Below, in pieces: positions 1 to 9,129 of a DNA stretch of 64,000 nt. Position numbers and translations under genes: made by a program. This DNA comes from Nostoc sp. PCC 7107. Lineage in GTDB: Bacteria > Cyanobacteriota > Cyanobacteriia > Cyanobacteriales > Nostocaceae. Position 1 is the first letter of the stretch; each line of letters starts with the position of its first letter. The stretch lies in NCBI RefSeq assembly GCF_000316625.1, contig NC_019676.1:1-64000 (forward strand), read 5' to 3'. The notes beneath the pieces were generated by a model. That model made no database searches. It saw only the letters and a program-made list of their open reading frames with translations, and was not told the origin of the DNA.

Positions 1-33
1 TATTTTGGCGATTAGCAGCAAAGGTGATATGTG

Positions 34-1422
34 ATGGAAGTTTCCCTTGACAGTCTGTGGTCTCAGGTGCTAAAGCGCCTACAGATAGAATTATCCCGTC
101 CAACCTTTGAAACTTGGATTAAAACTGCTAATGCGGAGCGATTAGAAAATAATTGTTTAGTCATTATTACGCCGAACCCCTTTGCCCGCAATTGGTTGCA
201 GAAGTATTACATTAATACTATTGCCAATGTCGTGCAGAATATTTTGGGTTATCCGGTTGAGATTTATATTACCGTTGCTCAAGGTGGTGAAGTTACGCCA
301 ATAGACAAGCGCGAAACTGCTGAAAAATTCCCTAATTCCAGTTTTGTGTCTGAAAGCCTGACGCAAAAAACTCAGATGAATGCAGAATTAAACTCAAAAT
401 ACGTGTTTTCGCGGTTTGTGGTGGGCGCAAATAACCGAATGGCGCACGCAGCATCCTTAGCCGTTGCAGAGTCCCCAGGTAAGGAGTTTAATCCTTTATT
501 TTTGTGTGGTGGTGTTGGTTTAGGAAAAACTCACCTGATGCAAGCAATTGGTCATTATCGCTGGGAAATTTGCCCAAATTCTAAAATATTTTACGTTTCG
601 ACAGAGCAATTTACAAATGACTTAATTACAGCCATCCGCAAAGATAGTATGCAAAGCTTCCGAGAACATTATCGGGCTGCTGATGTGCTGTTAGTTGATG
701 ATATTCAGTTTCTTGAAGGTAAAGAGTATACCCAAGAAGAGTTTTTCCATACTTTTAATACATTACATGAAGCTGGCAAACAAGTTGTGATTGCTTCTGA
801 CCGCCCACCAAATCAAATTCCTCAACTGCAAGAGAGGCTGTCTTCACGGTTTTCTATGGGGTTAATTGCTGATATTCAACCGCCTGATTTAGAAACGCGA
901 ATGGCGATTTTACAAAAAAAGGCCGAGTATGAAAATATCCGTTTGCAGAGAGATGTGATTGAGTATATCGCAACTAACTACAAATCGAATATTCGGGAAT
1001 TGGAAGGAGCATTGATCAGGGCTTTAGCTTATATTTCGATTTGGGGTTTGCCAATGACGGTAGAAAATATTACCCCTGTTTTAGAAACACCTAGCGAAAA
1101 ATTAGCTGCTACTCCAGAGGTAATTTTAGCGACTATTGCTGAGAATTTTGATGTCTCAATTGAAGACCTCAAAAGTAACTCACGACGGCGGGAAATTAGC
1201 TGGGCGCGTCAAATCGCCATGTATTTAATGCGTCAACACACTGATTTGAGTCTGCCGAGAATTGGGGAAGAGTTTGGTGGCAAAGACCATACAACTGTGA
1301 TGTATAGTTGTGAAAAAATTACTCAGCTAAAAGAAAGCGATCGCAATTTAGGAAACACCCTCCGCCAACTGAGCGATCGTATTAACATGACTAGCCGTTC
1401 TCAAAAATCATCAAGGAATTAA
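34..1422 (+). CDS. dnaA: Chromosomal replication initiator protein DnaA
   Basis: Initiates chromosome replication by binding DnaA boxes at oriC as an ATP-dependent oligomer and melting DNA for helicase loading. The N-terminal domain (about residues 1-85) is followed by a short linker and the AAA+ ATPase, with Walker A GGVGLGKT near residues 159-166 and Walker B LLVDDIQF. The C-terminal helix-turn-helix carries the DnaA signature around [12 protein letters not shown]. About 462 residues is normal for the family. An in-frame GTG lies directly before the ATG at 34; I prefer the ATG because related proteins begin with a MEV/MEI-type N-terminus. A cluster of DnaA boxes and dnaN follow immediately, so this is the origin region. 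Confidence 0.98.
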   Translation: MEVSLDSLWSQVLKRLQIELSRPTFETWIKTANAERLENNCLVIITPNPFARNWLQKYYINTIANVVQNILGYPVEIYITVAQGGEVTPIDKRETAEKFPNSSFVSESLTQKTQMNAELNSKYVFSRFVVGANNRMAHAASLAVAESPGKEFNPLFLCGGVGLGKTHLMQAIGHYRWEICPNSKIFYVSTEQFTNDLITAIRKDSMQSFREHYRAADVLLVDDIQFLEGKEYTQEEFFHTFNTLHEAGKQVVIASDRPPNQIPQLQERLSSRFSMGLIADIQPPDLETRMAILQKKAEYENIRLQRDVIEYIATNYKSNIRELEGALIRALAYISIWGLPMTVENITPVLETPSEKLAATPEVILATIAENFDVSIEDLKSNSRRREISWARQIAMYLMRQHTDLSLPRIGEEFGGKDHTTVMYSCEKITQLKESDRNLGNTLRQLSDRINMTSRSQKSSRN

Positions 1423-1762
1423 TCTGAAGTTTTCCACAGCCCGCAAACTACTCATTGATATAAATGCTTCAGAAATCAATTTAAAATATTAAGTTAAGTA
1501 TAAAAAATGATTAAAATTAAATATCTCTGTGGAAAAAAACCACAAATCTGTGGAAAACTTCATCAAGTATAATTACCTTGTGGAAAAATCCATCATGTTT
1601 TCCACAAGTTTTCCACAGGTATTAACACTGTTAATTTAAGAGGTTAAGGGCTAGAGAAATTTTCATGGTCTTAATTCTGGGCATTATTCCCTGTGGGGAA
1701 AATACCTGGAAAATGTGAGTATTGACTAATAGTAAAAAATACTAATCTCTACCTTTAATCTT
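1423..1762. other. Probable replication origin (oriC) with six DnaA boxes
   Basis: The dnaA–dnaN gap contains six exact copies of the 9-mer TTTTCCACA or its complement: 1430-1438 (+), 1528-1536 (-), 1549-1557 (-), 1579-1587 (-), 1598-1606 (+) and 1609-1617 (+). Five of the six sit within 90 bp, with three minus copies followed by two plus copies. The surrounding DNA is AT-rich, notably 1470-1525. This is the expected arrangement for an origin next to dnaA. Function is inferred from the boxes and context. Confidence 0.85.
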
Positions 1763-1809
1763 TAGCCCTAGCCTCTAACCCCTAGCCCCTAGCCCATAGT
1801 TTCTAACCC
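1763..1809 (+). repeat. Heptanucleotide tandem repeat ending at the dnaN start codon
   Basis: A degenerate 7-bp repeat (TAGCCCC/TAACCCC type) has units at 1769-1775, 1776-1782, 1783-1789, 1790-1796, 1797-1803 and 1804-1810, preceded by a six-base partial unit. The last unit shares its final A with the dnaN ATG. Short tandemly repeated heptamers are typical of heterocystous cyanobacteria. No Shine-Dalgarno sequence is present between the repeat and the start. Confidence 0.85.
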
Positions 1810-2961
1810 ATGAAATTACTCTGCTCTCAAAGCGACCTCAGTACTAACCTCTCCCTCGTTAGTCGTGCTGTACCTTCACGCCCGAATCATCCGGTGTTGG
1901 CAAATATACTTTTACAAGCGAATGCAGAAACTAACCAAGTCAGTTTAACCGCCTTTGATTTGAGTTTGGGTATTCGTACTAGCTTTAGTGCAGAGGTTTG
2001 GCAAGGAGGAGCGATCGCCCTACCTGCTAAACTTTTGCTAGATATTACCTCGCGTTTACCAGAAGGGGAAATTACCTTAGATGACGAAGCTTCAGTTGCA
2101 GCCACAGGCGAAGGTTTAATTGTCAATCTAACACCTAAAAGCGGATGTTACCAATTACGCGCTATGAGTGCGGAAGACTTTCCCGAACTCCCGATAATTG
2201 AAGATGCAGAACCAATTCATCTAACAGCCGCAGCCCTAATTGAAGGACTAAGGGGTTCATTATTCGCCACTAGTGCTGATGAAACCAAGCAAGTTCTCAC
2301 AGGTGTACATTTAAGCGTGAAACAAGACACCCTAGAATTTGGTGCAACGGATGGGCATCGCCTCGCAGTTGTAGAAACGACAAATGAGCGTCCCTTGGGC
2401 GGAAGTGGTGAATTAGAGGTAACAGTACCCAGCAAAGCCTTACGAGAACTAGAAAGGATGTTGGCGCATCATGCAGCTGATGATGCGATCGCCTTATATT
2501 TAGATCAGGGTCAAGTTATCTTCGAGTGGCAAAATCAACGCTTAACTAGCCGCACTTTAGAAGGGCAATATCCCGCATATCGCCAACTCATTCCCCGCCA
2601 ATTTGAGCGACAAGTCACAGTTGATCGCAAACAATTTTTAAGTACTTTAGAAAGAATTGCTGTATTAGCTGATCAAAAGAATAATATAGTCAAACTCACT
2701 ATTGATCATGCCTCCCAAGAATTGACATTATCTTGTGAAGCTCAAGAAATGGGTAGTGGTAGAGAATCAATGCCTGCGGAAATATCTGGCGAAGATATCG
2801 AAATTGCCTTTAATGTAAAGTATTTAATGGAAGGCTTAAAAGCCTTGCCATCTTCAGAAATTCAAATGCACATTAATCAAAACCTCACGCCAGTGATTTT
2901 TACACCCCTTGGCGGATTGAAGATGACTTATTTAGCTATGCCAGTACAATTACGTACTTAG
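1810..2961 (+). CDS. dnaN: DNA polymerase III beta subunit (sliding clamp)
   Basis: Forms the ring-shaped dimer that clamps DNA polymerase III to DNA and also recruits mismatch-repair and replication-control proteins. At 383 residues it has the usual bacterial length with three repeated clamp domains. Recognisable family stretches are the N-terminal region around VSRAVPSRPNHPVLANI, the central GATDGHRLAV motif and the C-terminal end LAMPVQLRT, which contributes to the partner-binding pocket. It lies 387 bp downstream of dnaA across the origin, as is common in Nostocales. The start codon directly abuts a heptanucleotide repeat, so translation initiation does not depend on an obvious Shine-Dalgarno site. 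Confidence 0.97.
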   Translation: MKLLCSQSDLSTNLSLVSRAVPSRPNHPVLANILLQANAETNQVSLTAFDLSLGIRTSFSAEVWQGGAIALPAKLLLDITSRLPEGEITLDDEASVAATGEGLIVNLTPKSGCYQLRAMSAEDFPELPIIEDAEPIHLTAAALIEGLRGSLFATSADETKQVLTGVHLSVKQDTLEFGATDGHRLAVVETTNERPLGGSGELEVTVPSKALRELERMLAHHAADDAIALYLDQGQVIFEWQNQRLTSRTLEGQYPAYRQLIPRQFERQVTVDRKQFLSTLERIAVLADQKNNIVKLTIDHASQELTLSCEAQEMGSGRESMPAEISGEDIEIAFNVKYLMEGLKALPSSEIQMHINQNLTPVIFTPLGGLKMTYLAMPVQLRT

Positions 2962-3025
2962 ATTATATTCGTTTTTTGATAAACAGGAACTGCAAAGGAA
3001 ACAAAAAATGGATCATATTCCAATC

Positions 3026-3769
3026 CTAAAGAATTTGAGATAAAAATTGGCGCGTTCTGTCTTCTTGAGGGTTGGTGAAAAAGATATCGGGTGTTGCTGA
3101 CTCTACGAGAGAACCACTATCCATGAGAATTACTCGGTCAGCAACTTCACGGGCGAATCCGACTTCGTGGGTAACAACAACCATCGTCATACCATCACGC
3201 GCCAGACCGCGCATCACATCTAATACTTCGCGTACCATTTCTGGGTCTAAAGCTGATGTAGGTTCGTCGAATAGCATAATTTTAGGCTGCATAGCTAACG
3301 CACGAGCGATCGCTACCCGTTGTTGTTGTCCACCAGATAACTGTCCGGGATATTTTTGTGCTTGTTCTAATATTCCTACTCTTTCTAACAGTTGCATTGC
3401 TAATTCTTCCGCTGTAGCTTTTGAAGAGCGACGTACCCAAATTGGCGCTAAGGTAATATTTTGCAATACTGTGAGATGGGGAAACAAATTAAATTGTTGA
3501 AAAACCATACCAACTTCTTGCCGGATTGCTTCAATATTACGCAAGTCATGGCTGATGGTAATACCGTCAATAATAATAGTTCCTTTTTGATATTCTTCTA
3601 AAGCATTAAATGTGCGGATAAATGTTGATTTACCTGAACCGGAAGGCCCCATAATAACAACAACTTCTCCCCGATTAACACTTAGACTTACACCTTGGAG
3701 AACATGAAATTTTCCATACCATTTATGAACATTTTCAGCAATAATGATTGATTTTGTTTCTGTTATCAT
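3026..3769 (-). CDS. bgtA: Amino-acid ABC transporter ATP-binding protein (BgtA/AapP type)
   Basis: ATPase that energises polar amino-acid uptake at the inner membrane. The 247-residue protein is a single ABC domain: Walker [10 protein letters not shown] (residues 41-49), signature LSGGQQQR, Walker [13 protein letters not shown] and the switch histidine in VVTHE. The family is the GlnQ/HisP/AapP group. Two permeases and a periplasmic binding protein of the same system lie upstream on the same strand, but a gene in the opposite orientation separates them. In Anabaena PCC 7120 natF-natG-natH-bgtA are, to my recollection, neighbouring genes and BgtA serves two transporters; assignment of the symbol rests on this arrangement and is an inference. 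Confidence 0.85.
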   Translation of the reverse strand: MITETKSIIIAENVHKWYGKFHVLQGVSLSVNRGEVVVIMGPSGSGKSTFIRTFNALEEYQKGTIIIDGITISHDLRNIEAIRQEVGMVFQQFNLFPHLTVLQNITLAPIWVRRSSKATAEELAMQLLERVGILEQAQKYPGQLSGGQQQRVAIARALAMQPKIMLFDEPTSALDPEMVREVLDVMRGLARDGMTMVVVTHEVGFAREVADRVILMDSGSLVESATPDIFFTNPQEDRTRQFLSQIL

Positions 3770-3903
3770 GAATTTTTAGCCCTAGATTATATTTTCACTA
3801 ACATCTATTCAATAAAAACATTGCTTGGATTTTATCAAATTAACAGCTCTGGAAATTGGCAATTGATGTATTATTAAATCTTAGTACTGTTACAAAAAAT
3901 TCG

Positions 3904-4833
3904 GTGTCTAAACCAGCAGATACAGGCGGTAAGCGATTAATTAGTCTCGCTCCCGATGCCTGGGTAAAATGGGTGACTCAACGCCCAGAAGTTGTCGCAA
4001 AAGAAATTTTGGGTTCTGAGTTTCAGTGGATTAGCCGCGAAACAGATGTGCTTGTGAAAGCATACAGTGAGGCTTGTGGCGATTTTTTGGTACTCACCGA
4101 ATTACAATTGCGCTACACAACCAAAATGCCTTTAAGGATGAGGGCTTATGCGGCTTTGGCACAAGAGCGTTACCAACTGCCAACATATCCAGTTTTAATC
4201 AACATCTTGCCACCACCAACGACAGTAACAGTTGTCAGTAGTTACGAGCAAGAATTTTTAGGATTACGCGCTATCCAAGACTATCGTGTGATTAATTTAT
4301 GGGAAGTGGACGCTGAAATAGTTTTTCAGCAACCAATTCCATCTTTATTACCGTTTGTTCCAATATTGCGAGGCGGAGGAGAAGCATCTGTTGTAGAACG
4401 CGCACTACAGGTACTACGAGCAGATGAGCAGTTGAACCAGTTAGAATCATTGCTGGCTTTTTTTGCTAGTTTTGTGTTAGAGACACCTTTAGTACAGCAA
4501 ATTATGAGGTGGGATATGACAGTATTAAGAGAATCACCTTGGTATGAAGAAATTTTAACTGAAGGTAGAGAATTAGGTCTTCAGCAAGGCTTAGAACAAG
4601 GTTTAGAACAAGGCTTAGAACAAGGCTTGGAACAAGGCTTGGAACAAGGTGCGCGACGGCAATTAATCCGGGTGTTACAACGACGTTTTGGCGAAGTTCC
4701 ACCTTCAGTAGTGGCAAATTTGGAAAGTGCGAGTGTAGAACAGTTAGAAAATCTCATGGATGTGGCTATTACCGTCAATTCTTTGGCAGAATTTCTGACT
4801 GTCTTATCGGATGAAAGTGATACCACGCAATAA
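3904..4833 (+). CDS. Rpn/PD-(D/E)XK nuclease-like protein with GLEQ repeats and a DUF4351-like C-terminus
   Basis: Resembles the cyanobacterial Rpn-type (recombination-promoting nuclease / putative transposase) family. Counting from the GTG at 3904, a nuclease-like core contains D48 in RETD and E66-x-Q68 in ELQ, the family's variant of the (D/E)-x-K active site. Five perfect GLEQ units (4588-4647, 12 bp each, preceded by a GLQQ variant) form a short linker, followed by a helical domain typical of DUF4351 proteins (RRQLIRVLQRRFG). A TTG at 3856 is also in frame, but homologues begin MSKPAD-like, which favours GTG 3904. The gene sits in reverse orientation within an amino-acid transporter operon; its stop codon directly abuts the natH stop. 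Biological role unknown. Confidence 0.8.
   Translation: MSKPADTGGKRLISLAPDAWVKWVTQRPEVVAKEILGSEFQWISRETDVLVKAYSEACGDFLVLTELQLRYTTKMPLRMRAYAALAQERYQLPTYPVLINILPPPTTVTVVSSYEQEFLGLRAIQDYRVINLWEVDAEIVFQQPIPSLLPFVPILRGGGEASVVERALQVLRADEQLNQLESLLAFFASFVLETPLVQQIMRWDMTVLRESPWYEEILTEGRELGLQQGLEQGLEQGLEQGLEQGLEQGARRQLIRVLQRRFGEVPPSVVANLESASVEQLENLMDVAITVNSLAEFLTVLSDESDTTQ
4588..4647 (+). repeat. 12-bp in-frame tandem repeat (GLEQ units)
   Basis: Five consecutive 12-bp units of the form GGCTTAGAACAA, differing only at synonymous positions (C/T and A/G), encode GLEQ. A diverged sixth unit (4576-4587, GLQQ) precedes them. Synonymous differences show the peptide has been kept while DNA drifted. Copy number is likely variable between strains. 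Confidence 0.9.
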
Positions 4834-5982
4834 TTAATTAAACTGTCTTTCTAAACGCTGAGATACTAACGACATTGAATAACAAAATAGCCAATAAATT
4901 AACCCTACAAATAAATAAACTTCTGCATAGCGCCCGATAAATTGTGGCTGTGCCAAGATAGATCGGGCCATGCCAGTTAATTCTACTAAACCTAGTAAAG
5001 ATAATAGTGAAGTATCTTTAAATAAGCCGATAAACTGTCCGACAATTGCTGGAATAACCGCCCGTAAAGCTTGAGGAAGGACAATTAATAAAATTACCAA
5101 TGGTGCTTTTAAACCTAATGCTTTGGCTGCTTCAATTTGACCACGGGGAATTGCTTGCAGTCCGCCACGGACATTTTCTGCCATGTAAGCCGCACTAAAT
5201 AAAACTAATCCGGCAATTCCTCTAATTACTCTATCTAAACGCCAGTCTGTCGGGAGAAATAAAGGTAACATGACTTGAGCTAGAAATAAGATACCGATTA
5301 GCGGTAATCCTCGCACAATCTCTATATATAGAATAGAAAACCAACGTAATACAGGCAGTTTACTAGTACGTCCTAAAGCTAATAAAACCCCTAAAGGAAA
5401 CGAAAGTATAATACTCACGACTGCCATTAAAACAGTTAGTAGTAAACCATTCCATAAATTTGTAGGTACAGTTTGTAAGCCAAATCCCCCACCAATTAGC
5501 CAGATAATTACAGGAAATGATAATAACCAGAGTGGAGATAGCCAAGGAGTTATGGTTTTATAAAATATTTTGCCAAGCCAAAAGCTTGTTAATGTTAATG
5601 TCGCAATAAACAGTAACCATATATGCGAGGTGAAATCCAAAGGCAGAATGATTAATAATAAACCATAAATAAAAGCAAAAATGGCAAGTCCTAGCTTAGT
5701 AAAACTTTGTTTGTTAAATACAACACCGCTATTTATAGCAAATAAAATAGAAGCGATCGCCAAAACAATCCAAACTCGCCAATATAGGTTTTGGGGAAAT
5801 CTACCGACTAAAAATAAACGTAAATTAACTTGAATTACCGCCCATTGTGCTTTAGCATTTACCCACGTTAATACTCCCTGCAATACCCAAAATAAAAATA
5901 CTAAACAGACAATAGTTAGTAAGCTGTTGTACCAAGTATTAAATAAGTTTTTCCGCAACCAAGTTAATTGATAATTTGTCAT
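4834..5982 (-). CDS. natH: Amino-acid ABC transporter permease (NatH/AapM type)
   Basis: Inner-membrane permease for polar/general L-amino-acid uptake. The 382-residue protein has several N-terminal hydrophobic segments followed by the binding-protein-dependent transport domain (about residues 175-375), with the coupling EAA-loop region reading QIEAAKALGLKAPLVILLIV. Length and the extra N-terminal segments match the AapM-type partner in general L-amino-acid transporters. It starts 19 bp after natG ends, so the two are co-transcribed. Its stop codon touches that of the convergent Rpn-type gene with no intervening base. Naming follows Anabaena NatH and is by family and gene order. Confidence 0.85.
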   Translation of the reverse strand: MTNYQLTWLRKNLFNTWYNSLLTIVCLVFLFWVLQGVLTWVNAKAQWAVIQVNLRLFLVGRFPQNLYWRVWIVLAIASILFAINSGVVFNKQSFTKLGLAIFAFIYGLLLIILPLDFTSHIWLLFIATLTLTSFWLGKIFYKTITPWLSPLWLLSFPVIIWLIGGGFGLQTVPTNLWNGLLLTVLMAVVSIILSFPLGVLLALGRTSKLPVLRWFSILYIEIVRGLPLIGILFLAQVMLPLFLPTDWRLDRVIRGIAGLVLFSAAYMAENVRGGLQAIPRGQIEAAKALGLKAPLVILLIVLPQALRAVIPAIVGQFIGLFKDTSLLSLLGLVELTGMARSILAQPQFIGRYAEVYLFVGLIYWLFCYSMSLVSQRLERQFN

Positions 5983-6001
5983 TTCTAATTTTTTAATCCT
6001 G

Positions 6002-6928
6002 TTATCTCTCTTGAATTTGTACGGTACGATTCAGCAAATTCATGATGATGGAGATAGTCAAGCTCAAGGTAAGATAAGTGAGCATAAGTAGTAACATTAC
6101 TTCTACGGCTCTCCCGGTTTGGTTGAAGGTGGTGGAAGCTACGAAGTAAACATCTGGATAACCAATAGCGATCGCTAAACTGGAATTTTTCGTCAAATTC
6201 AGATACTGACTGGTTAATGGCGGAATAATTACCCGCAAAGCTTGAGGAAAAACCACTAGCCGCATCACTAATCTCGGTTTTAAGCCAAGCGATCGCGCCG
6301 CCTCCCATTGTCCTTGAGGTACTGATTGAATTCCACCCCGGACAACTTCTGCAATAAACGCACCTGTGTAAAAAATCAATCCCAATAATAGAGCCGAAAA
6401 CTCTGGGGAAAAATGAACCCAAGGTAAATTAATTCCGCCTTGACTAAAGCTAATAAAACCCCACAGAGAAAATTTATTTTCTACTTTAGGAAAGCTCAAA
6501 AAAACCGCAAAGTACCAAAATAGTAATTGTAATAGTAAAGGTGTATTCCGGAAAATTTCAACATAAATTAAGCTGAGATTTCGCACTAACCAGTTATCAG
6601 ATAACCGAGTTATCCCAGCGGTTATGCCGACAATTGTCGTGAAAAAAATGCCGGCGATCGCCACACGCAAGGAATTAATTAATCCCACCCATAAAGCACG
6701 AGTGTATGTATCAGTCGATTTGTAAGCAATCAGCGTTTCTCCAATATCAAAAGATGCTTGCTGTTTGAGAAAATCAAATCCAAATCGAATGCCTAGTTGT
6801 TGTAAATTACGATTCAGGTTACTCCAAAGTATTGTTACTAAAATTGCTGCTAAAAATACAGCAACAAATTGTGTTGTGATTTGCCAAAAACGATAATCAC
6901 GCCAAATAGGCGGTTTGTCATTTGTCAT
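6002..6928 (-). CDS. natG: Amino-acid ABC transporter permease (NatG/AapQ type)
   Basis: Second permease of the amino-acid uptake system, expected to pair with the downstream permease as a heterodimer. It has 308 residues, an N-terminal membrane segment (about residues 15-33), a periplasmic stretch and the permease domain with the EAA-loop QWEAARSLGLKPRLVMRLVV. It sits 91 bp after the binding-protein gene and 19 bp before natH. The start codon lies inside two copies of a 7-bp repeat (complement of AATGACA, roughly 6914-6929), so the N-terminal MTND is repeat-encoded. An overlapping open frame at 5985-6422 on the same strand is a shadow. Confidence 0.85.
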   Translation of the reverse strand: MTNDKPPIWRDYRFWQITTQFVAVFLAAILVTILWSNLNRNLQQLGIRFGFDFLKQQASFDIGETLIAYKSTDTYTRALWVGLINSLRVAIAGIFFTTIVGITAGITRLSDNWLVRNLSLIYVEIFRNTPLLLQLLFWYFAVFLSFPKVENKFSLWGFISFSQGGINLPWVHFSPEFSALLLGLIFYTGAFIAEVVRGGIQSVPQGQWEAARSLGLKPRLVMRLVVFPQALRVIIPPLTSQYLNLTKNSSLAIAIGYPDVYFVASTTFNQTGRAVEVMLLLMLTYLTLSLTISIIMNLLNRTVQIQER

Positions 6929-7019
6929 TTAATTTGTATGGAGAGGTGAGGGAGACAAAGTGGACAAGGGAGAGAGATGTTTGTCAATCATTTAGGATTG
7001 CTCTATGAAGTTTCACAAT

Positions 7020-8063
7020 TCATCTAAATGGTGGGGAATAGAGCAGTCCGCTTTTTGACCAGAGTTGATTTTGACCACGAGCGAGATTGAGTTTGGTTTT
7101 GGGGCCGAGGTTGCGATCGTATACTTCCGCGTAATTACCAACGTGTTTGATAACTCTAGCCGCAAAATCGTTAGTTAAACCAAGTCCTTCACCTAAGTTG
7201 CCTTCTGTGCCTAAAAAGCGTTTAATATCTGGATCGTTACTGTTAGCCATTTGCGCCACATTCTGAGAATTAATACCCAATTCTTCGGCTTTAATAAAAG
7301 AATAAACTACCCATTTCACAATGTTGTTCCAATTTGTGTTTCCTTTAGCAACTGCTGGCGCTAGGGGTTCAGAAGAAATCACTTCATCCAAAATTATGTT
7401 TTCTTCTGGTTTGGGTAGAGTTGTCCGGCGAGAAACCAAGGCGGAACGGTCGGCTGTCACTCCGTCACAACGTCCTTCAGCGTAGGTGGCGAAGGTAATA
7501 TTTACATCTTCAAAAACAACGGGTTTGTAAGTTACACCACGTTTTCGCATCTGGTCGGCTAAATTTTGTTCAGTAGTTGTACCAGTTTGCACACAAATTG
7601 CTTTGCCTTTTAAGTCTGCTAGGGACTTAATGTTGCTAGTTTTGCGAACCATGAGCGCTTGACCGTCATAAAAGACGACAGGTGCAAATTCTAAACCGAC
7701 TGAAGTATCACGGCTGAGTGTCCAAGTTGTGTTGCGGCTGAGAATATCTACTTCTCCAGTTTGGACGGCGGTAAATCTTTCTTTGGCGTTGAGATTGCGA
7801 AACTCGATAGCATTGGGATCATCAAACATTGCTGCTGCTACAGCACGGCAAACATCTACATCTATACCATTGTATTTACCGTCAGTACCCACAAAGCTAA
7901 AACCGGGAATTTCGCCACTGACACCGCAAATTAACTGACCACGACCTTTAACTATATCAGTGCGATCGCTGGCTGTCTTTGTTGTTTGGCCTGATTCTCC
8001 ACTACAAGCAGCAAGTGTCAAGATTAAAGGTGCGATCGCTAGGATGAAAGCTAATTTCCGCAT
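7020..8063 (-). CDS. natF: Periplasmic amino-acid-binding lipoprotein (NatF/AapJ type)
   Basis: Substrate-binding component that captures amino acids and delivers them to the NatG/NatH permease pair. The 347-residue protein starts with a lipoprotein signal (MRKLAFILAIAPLILTLAAC; lipobox LAAC, Cys20 the lipid anchor). The rest is a solute-binding family 3 fold (GQLICGVSGEIPGFSFV, RFTAVQTGEVDILSRNTTWT, GTTTEQNLADQMRKRG). It is the first gene of the operon natF-natG-natH, so a promoter should lie in the 431-bp gap upstream. Ligand specificity cannot be read from sequence; AapJ-like proteins bind a broad set of L-amino acids. Confidence 0.87.
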   Translation of the reverse strand: MRKLAFILAIAPLILTLAACSGESGQTTKTASDRTDIVKGRGQLICGVSGEIPGFSFVGTDGKYNGIDVDVCRAVAAAMFDDPNAIEFRNLNAKERFTAVQTGEVDILSRNTTWTLSRDTSVGLEFAPVVFYDGQALMVRKTSNIKSLADLKGKAICVQTGTTTEQNLADQMRKRGVTYKPVVFEDVNITFATYAEGRCDGVTADRSALVSRRTTLPKPEENIILDEVISSEPLAPAVAKGNTNWNNIVKWVVYSFIKAEELGINSQNVAQMANSNDPDIKRFLGTEGNLGEGLGLTNDFAARVIKHVGNYAEVYDRNLGPKTKLNLARGQNQLWSKSGLLYSPPFR

Positions 8064-8494
8064 AAACTTTGTAAATGTTAAACGCTGAAAGATGTTTTCA
8101 CGACTACAATATTTTGGTAAAAAATTAGTCGATGTTTGTAATATAAAGCTTTTTGTAGATTTTTAAAATCGAGAGTCTCAGATCCACGACTGATTCAATA
8201 AGTAGTAAATTTAATTTTTCACTAATAATTTAAGATTGCTATTTTAAAAAATTAGCCACTGTAATTTTTAACTATTACTTAAATATTGATTCTTGAGATA
8301 CAAAGATTGCTAGATATTTTGTCCTTATGAGTACTTCCTAAAACATGATTTTCCTATTTCATAGAATTTATTATGCAGAAACTCATTGCATAATTCTCAA
8401 CAAGCAGAAGTAGCCACATCAACCTAAACATAGACCCCTCGCAGGTTACACTAGTTTTGGTGACAGCCGCTCCACCATTTCTTATGAGGCTTTT
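8064..8494. other. Divergent intergenic region natF / ybjN-like gene
   Basis: A 431-bp AT-rich gap between divergent genes that must hold both promoters. An 8-bp inverted repeat (ATTATGCA, 8370-8377, with TGCATAAT, 8387-8394) is the only clear dyad. I looked for GTA-N8-TAC NtcA sites, expected for nitrogen-regulated uptake, and found no convincing one. No additional gene is visible. Confidence 0.5.
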
Positions 8495-9052
8495 ATGGGA
8501 GCAAATCTCGAACAGATTGCCAATTACTTAGACAAACTAGGTTGGGACTACCGCTTTGATGATGAAGAAGACCGAATTATCACAGGGGTGGAAGCTGATA
8601 ACCTAGAAGATTTTCTCATAGTTGTTCAATTAGATGAGGAGGGAAAATTTTTCCGCATTTTTGCGCCTCAAGTTTTGGCAGGAGTACAAGACCATCCTCA
8701 CAAAGCGGTGATTCTCCAGACAATGTTAGCCATTTCCTGGGAAACCAAAATGCTGCAATGGGAATATGACCCGTCAGACGGCGAAATCCGTGCCATTATT
8801 GAATTTCCTCTGGAAGACTCAATTCTCACAGAAAAGCAATTTCAACGCTGTTTAAGCGGGTTGATTCAGATTGTTGATGGTATAGCTATCCCCAGATTGA
8901 AAGAAGTCATGGTTACAGGAGAAGATCCAGGAAATATAGAGATTGGCGAAAGAATGTTACTCAGTATTCAGGAAGAAGCACCCGGTTTACTAGAACTTTT
9001 GGAAAAGGCAATGGAAGCTAGAAAAAAGCGGGGGACTTTTCCAAGTGACTGA
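8495..9052 (+). CDS. YbjN domain-containing protein
   Basis: A 185-residue soluble, acidic protein resembling the YbjN family (type III secretion chaperone-like fold). The N-terminal part (LEQIANYLDKLGWDYRF, then a strand-turn-strand with DNLEDFLIVVQLDEEG) is the family's typical start. The central region has LAISWETKMLQWEYDPSDGE and the C-terminus is helical. YbjN proteins are linked to stress and regulation in enterobacteria; in cyanobacteria the role is not established. It lies 77 bp before a DUF3318 gene on the same strand and may be co-transcribed. The start ATG is preceded by GAGG about 8 bp upstream. Confidence 0.75.
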   Translation: MGANLEQIANYLDKLGWDYRFDDEEDRIITGVEADNLEDFLIVVQLDEEGKFFRIFAPQVLAGVQDHPHKAVILQTMLAISWETKMLQWEYDPSDGEIRAIIEFPLEDSILTEKQFQRCLSGLIQIVDGIAIPRLKEVMVTGEDPGNIEIGERMLLSIQEEAPGLLELLEKAMEARKKRGTFPSD

Positions 9053-9129
9053 GGCGAATCACCACTTAAATAGCTATACTCCAAAGTGATACCCTCACTA
9101 TATACTGAAATTTTCTAGGGCTGGATTTT

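Noticed and set aside
4502-4826. Minus-strand frames with Cys-Ser-Lys-Pro or LVLSLV repeats opposite the Rpn-type gene
   Set aside because: They are antisense readings of the 12-bp GLEQ repeat; the sense gene has recognisable domains and the repeat's synonymous pattern fits the sense frame.
5985-6422. 145-codon minus-strand frame inside natG
   Set aside because: Overlaps a clear permease in another frame and has no family-like sequence.
8064-8494. NtcA (GTA-N8-TAC) site before natF
   Set aside because: Searched by eye; nearest candidates such as GTAGCCACATCAAC lack the TAC half.
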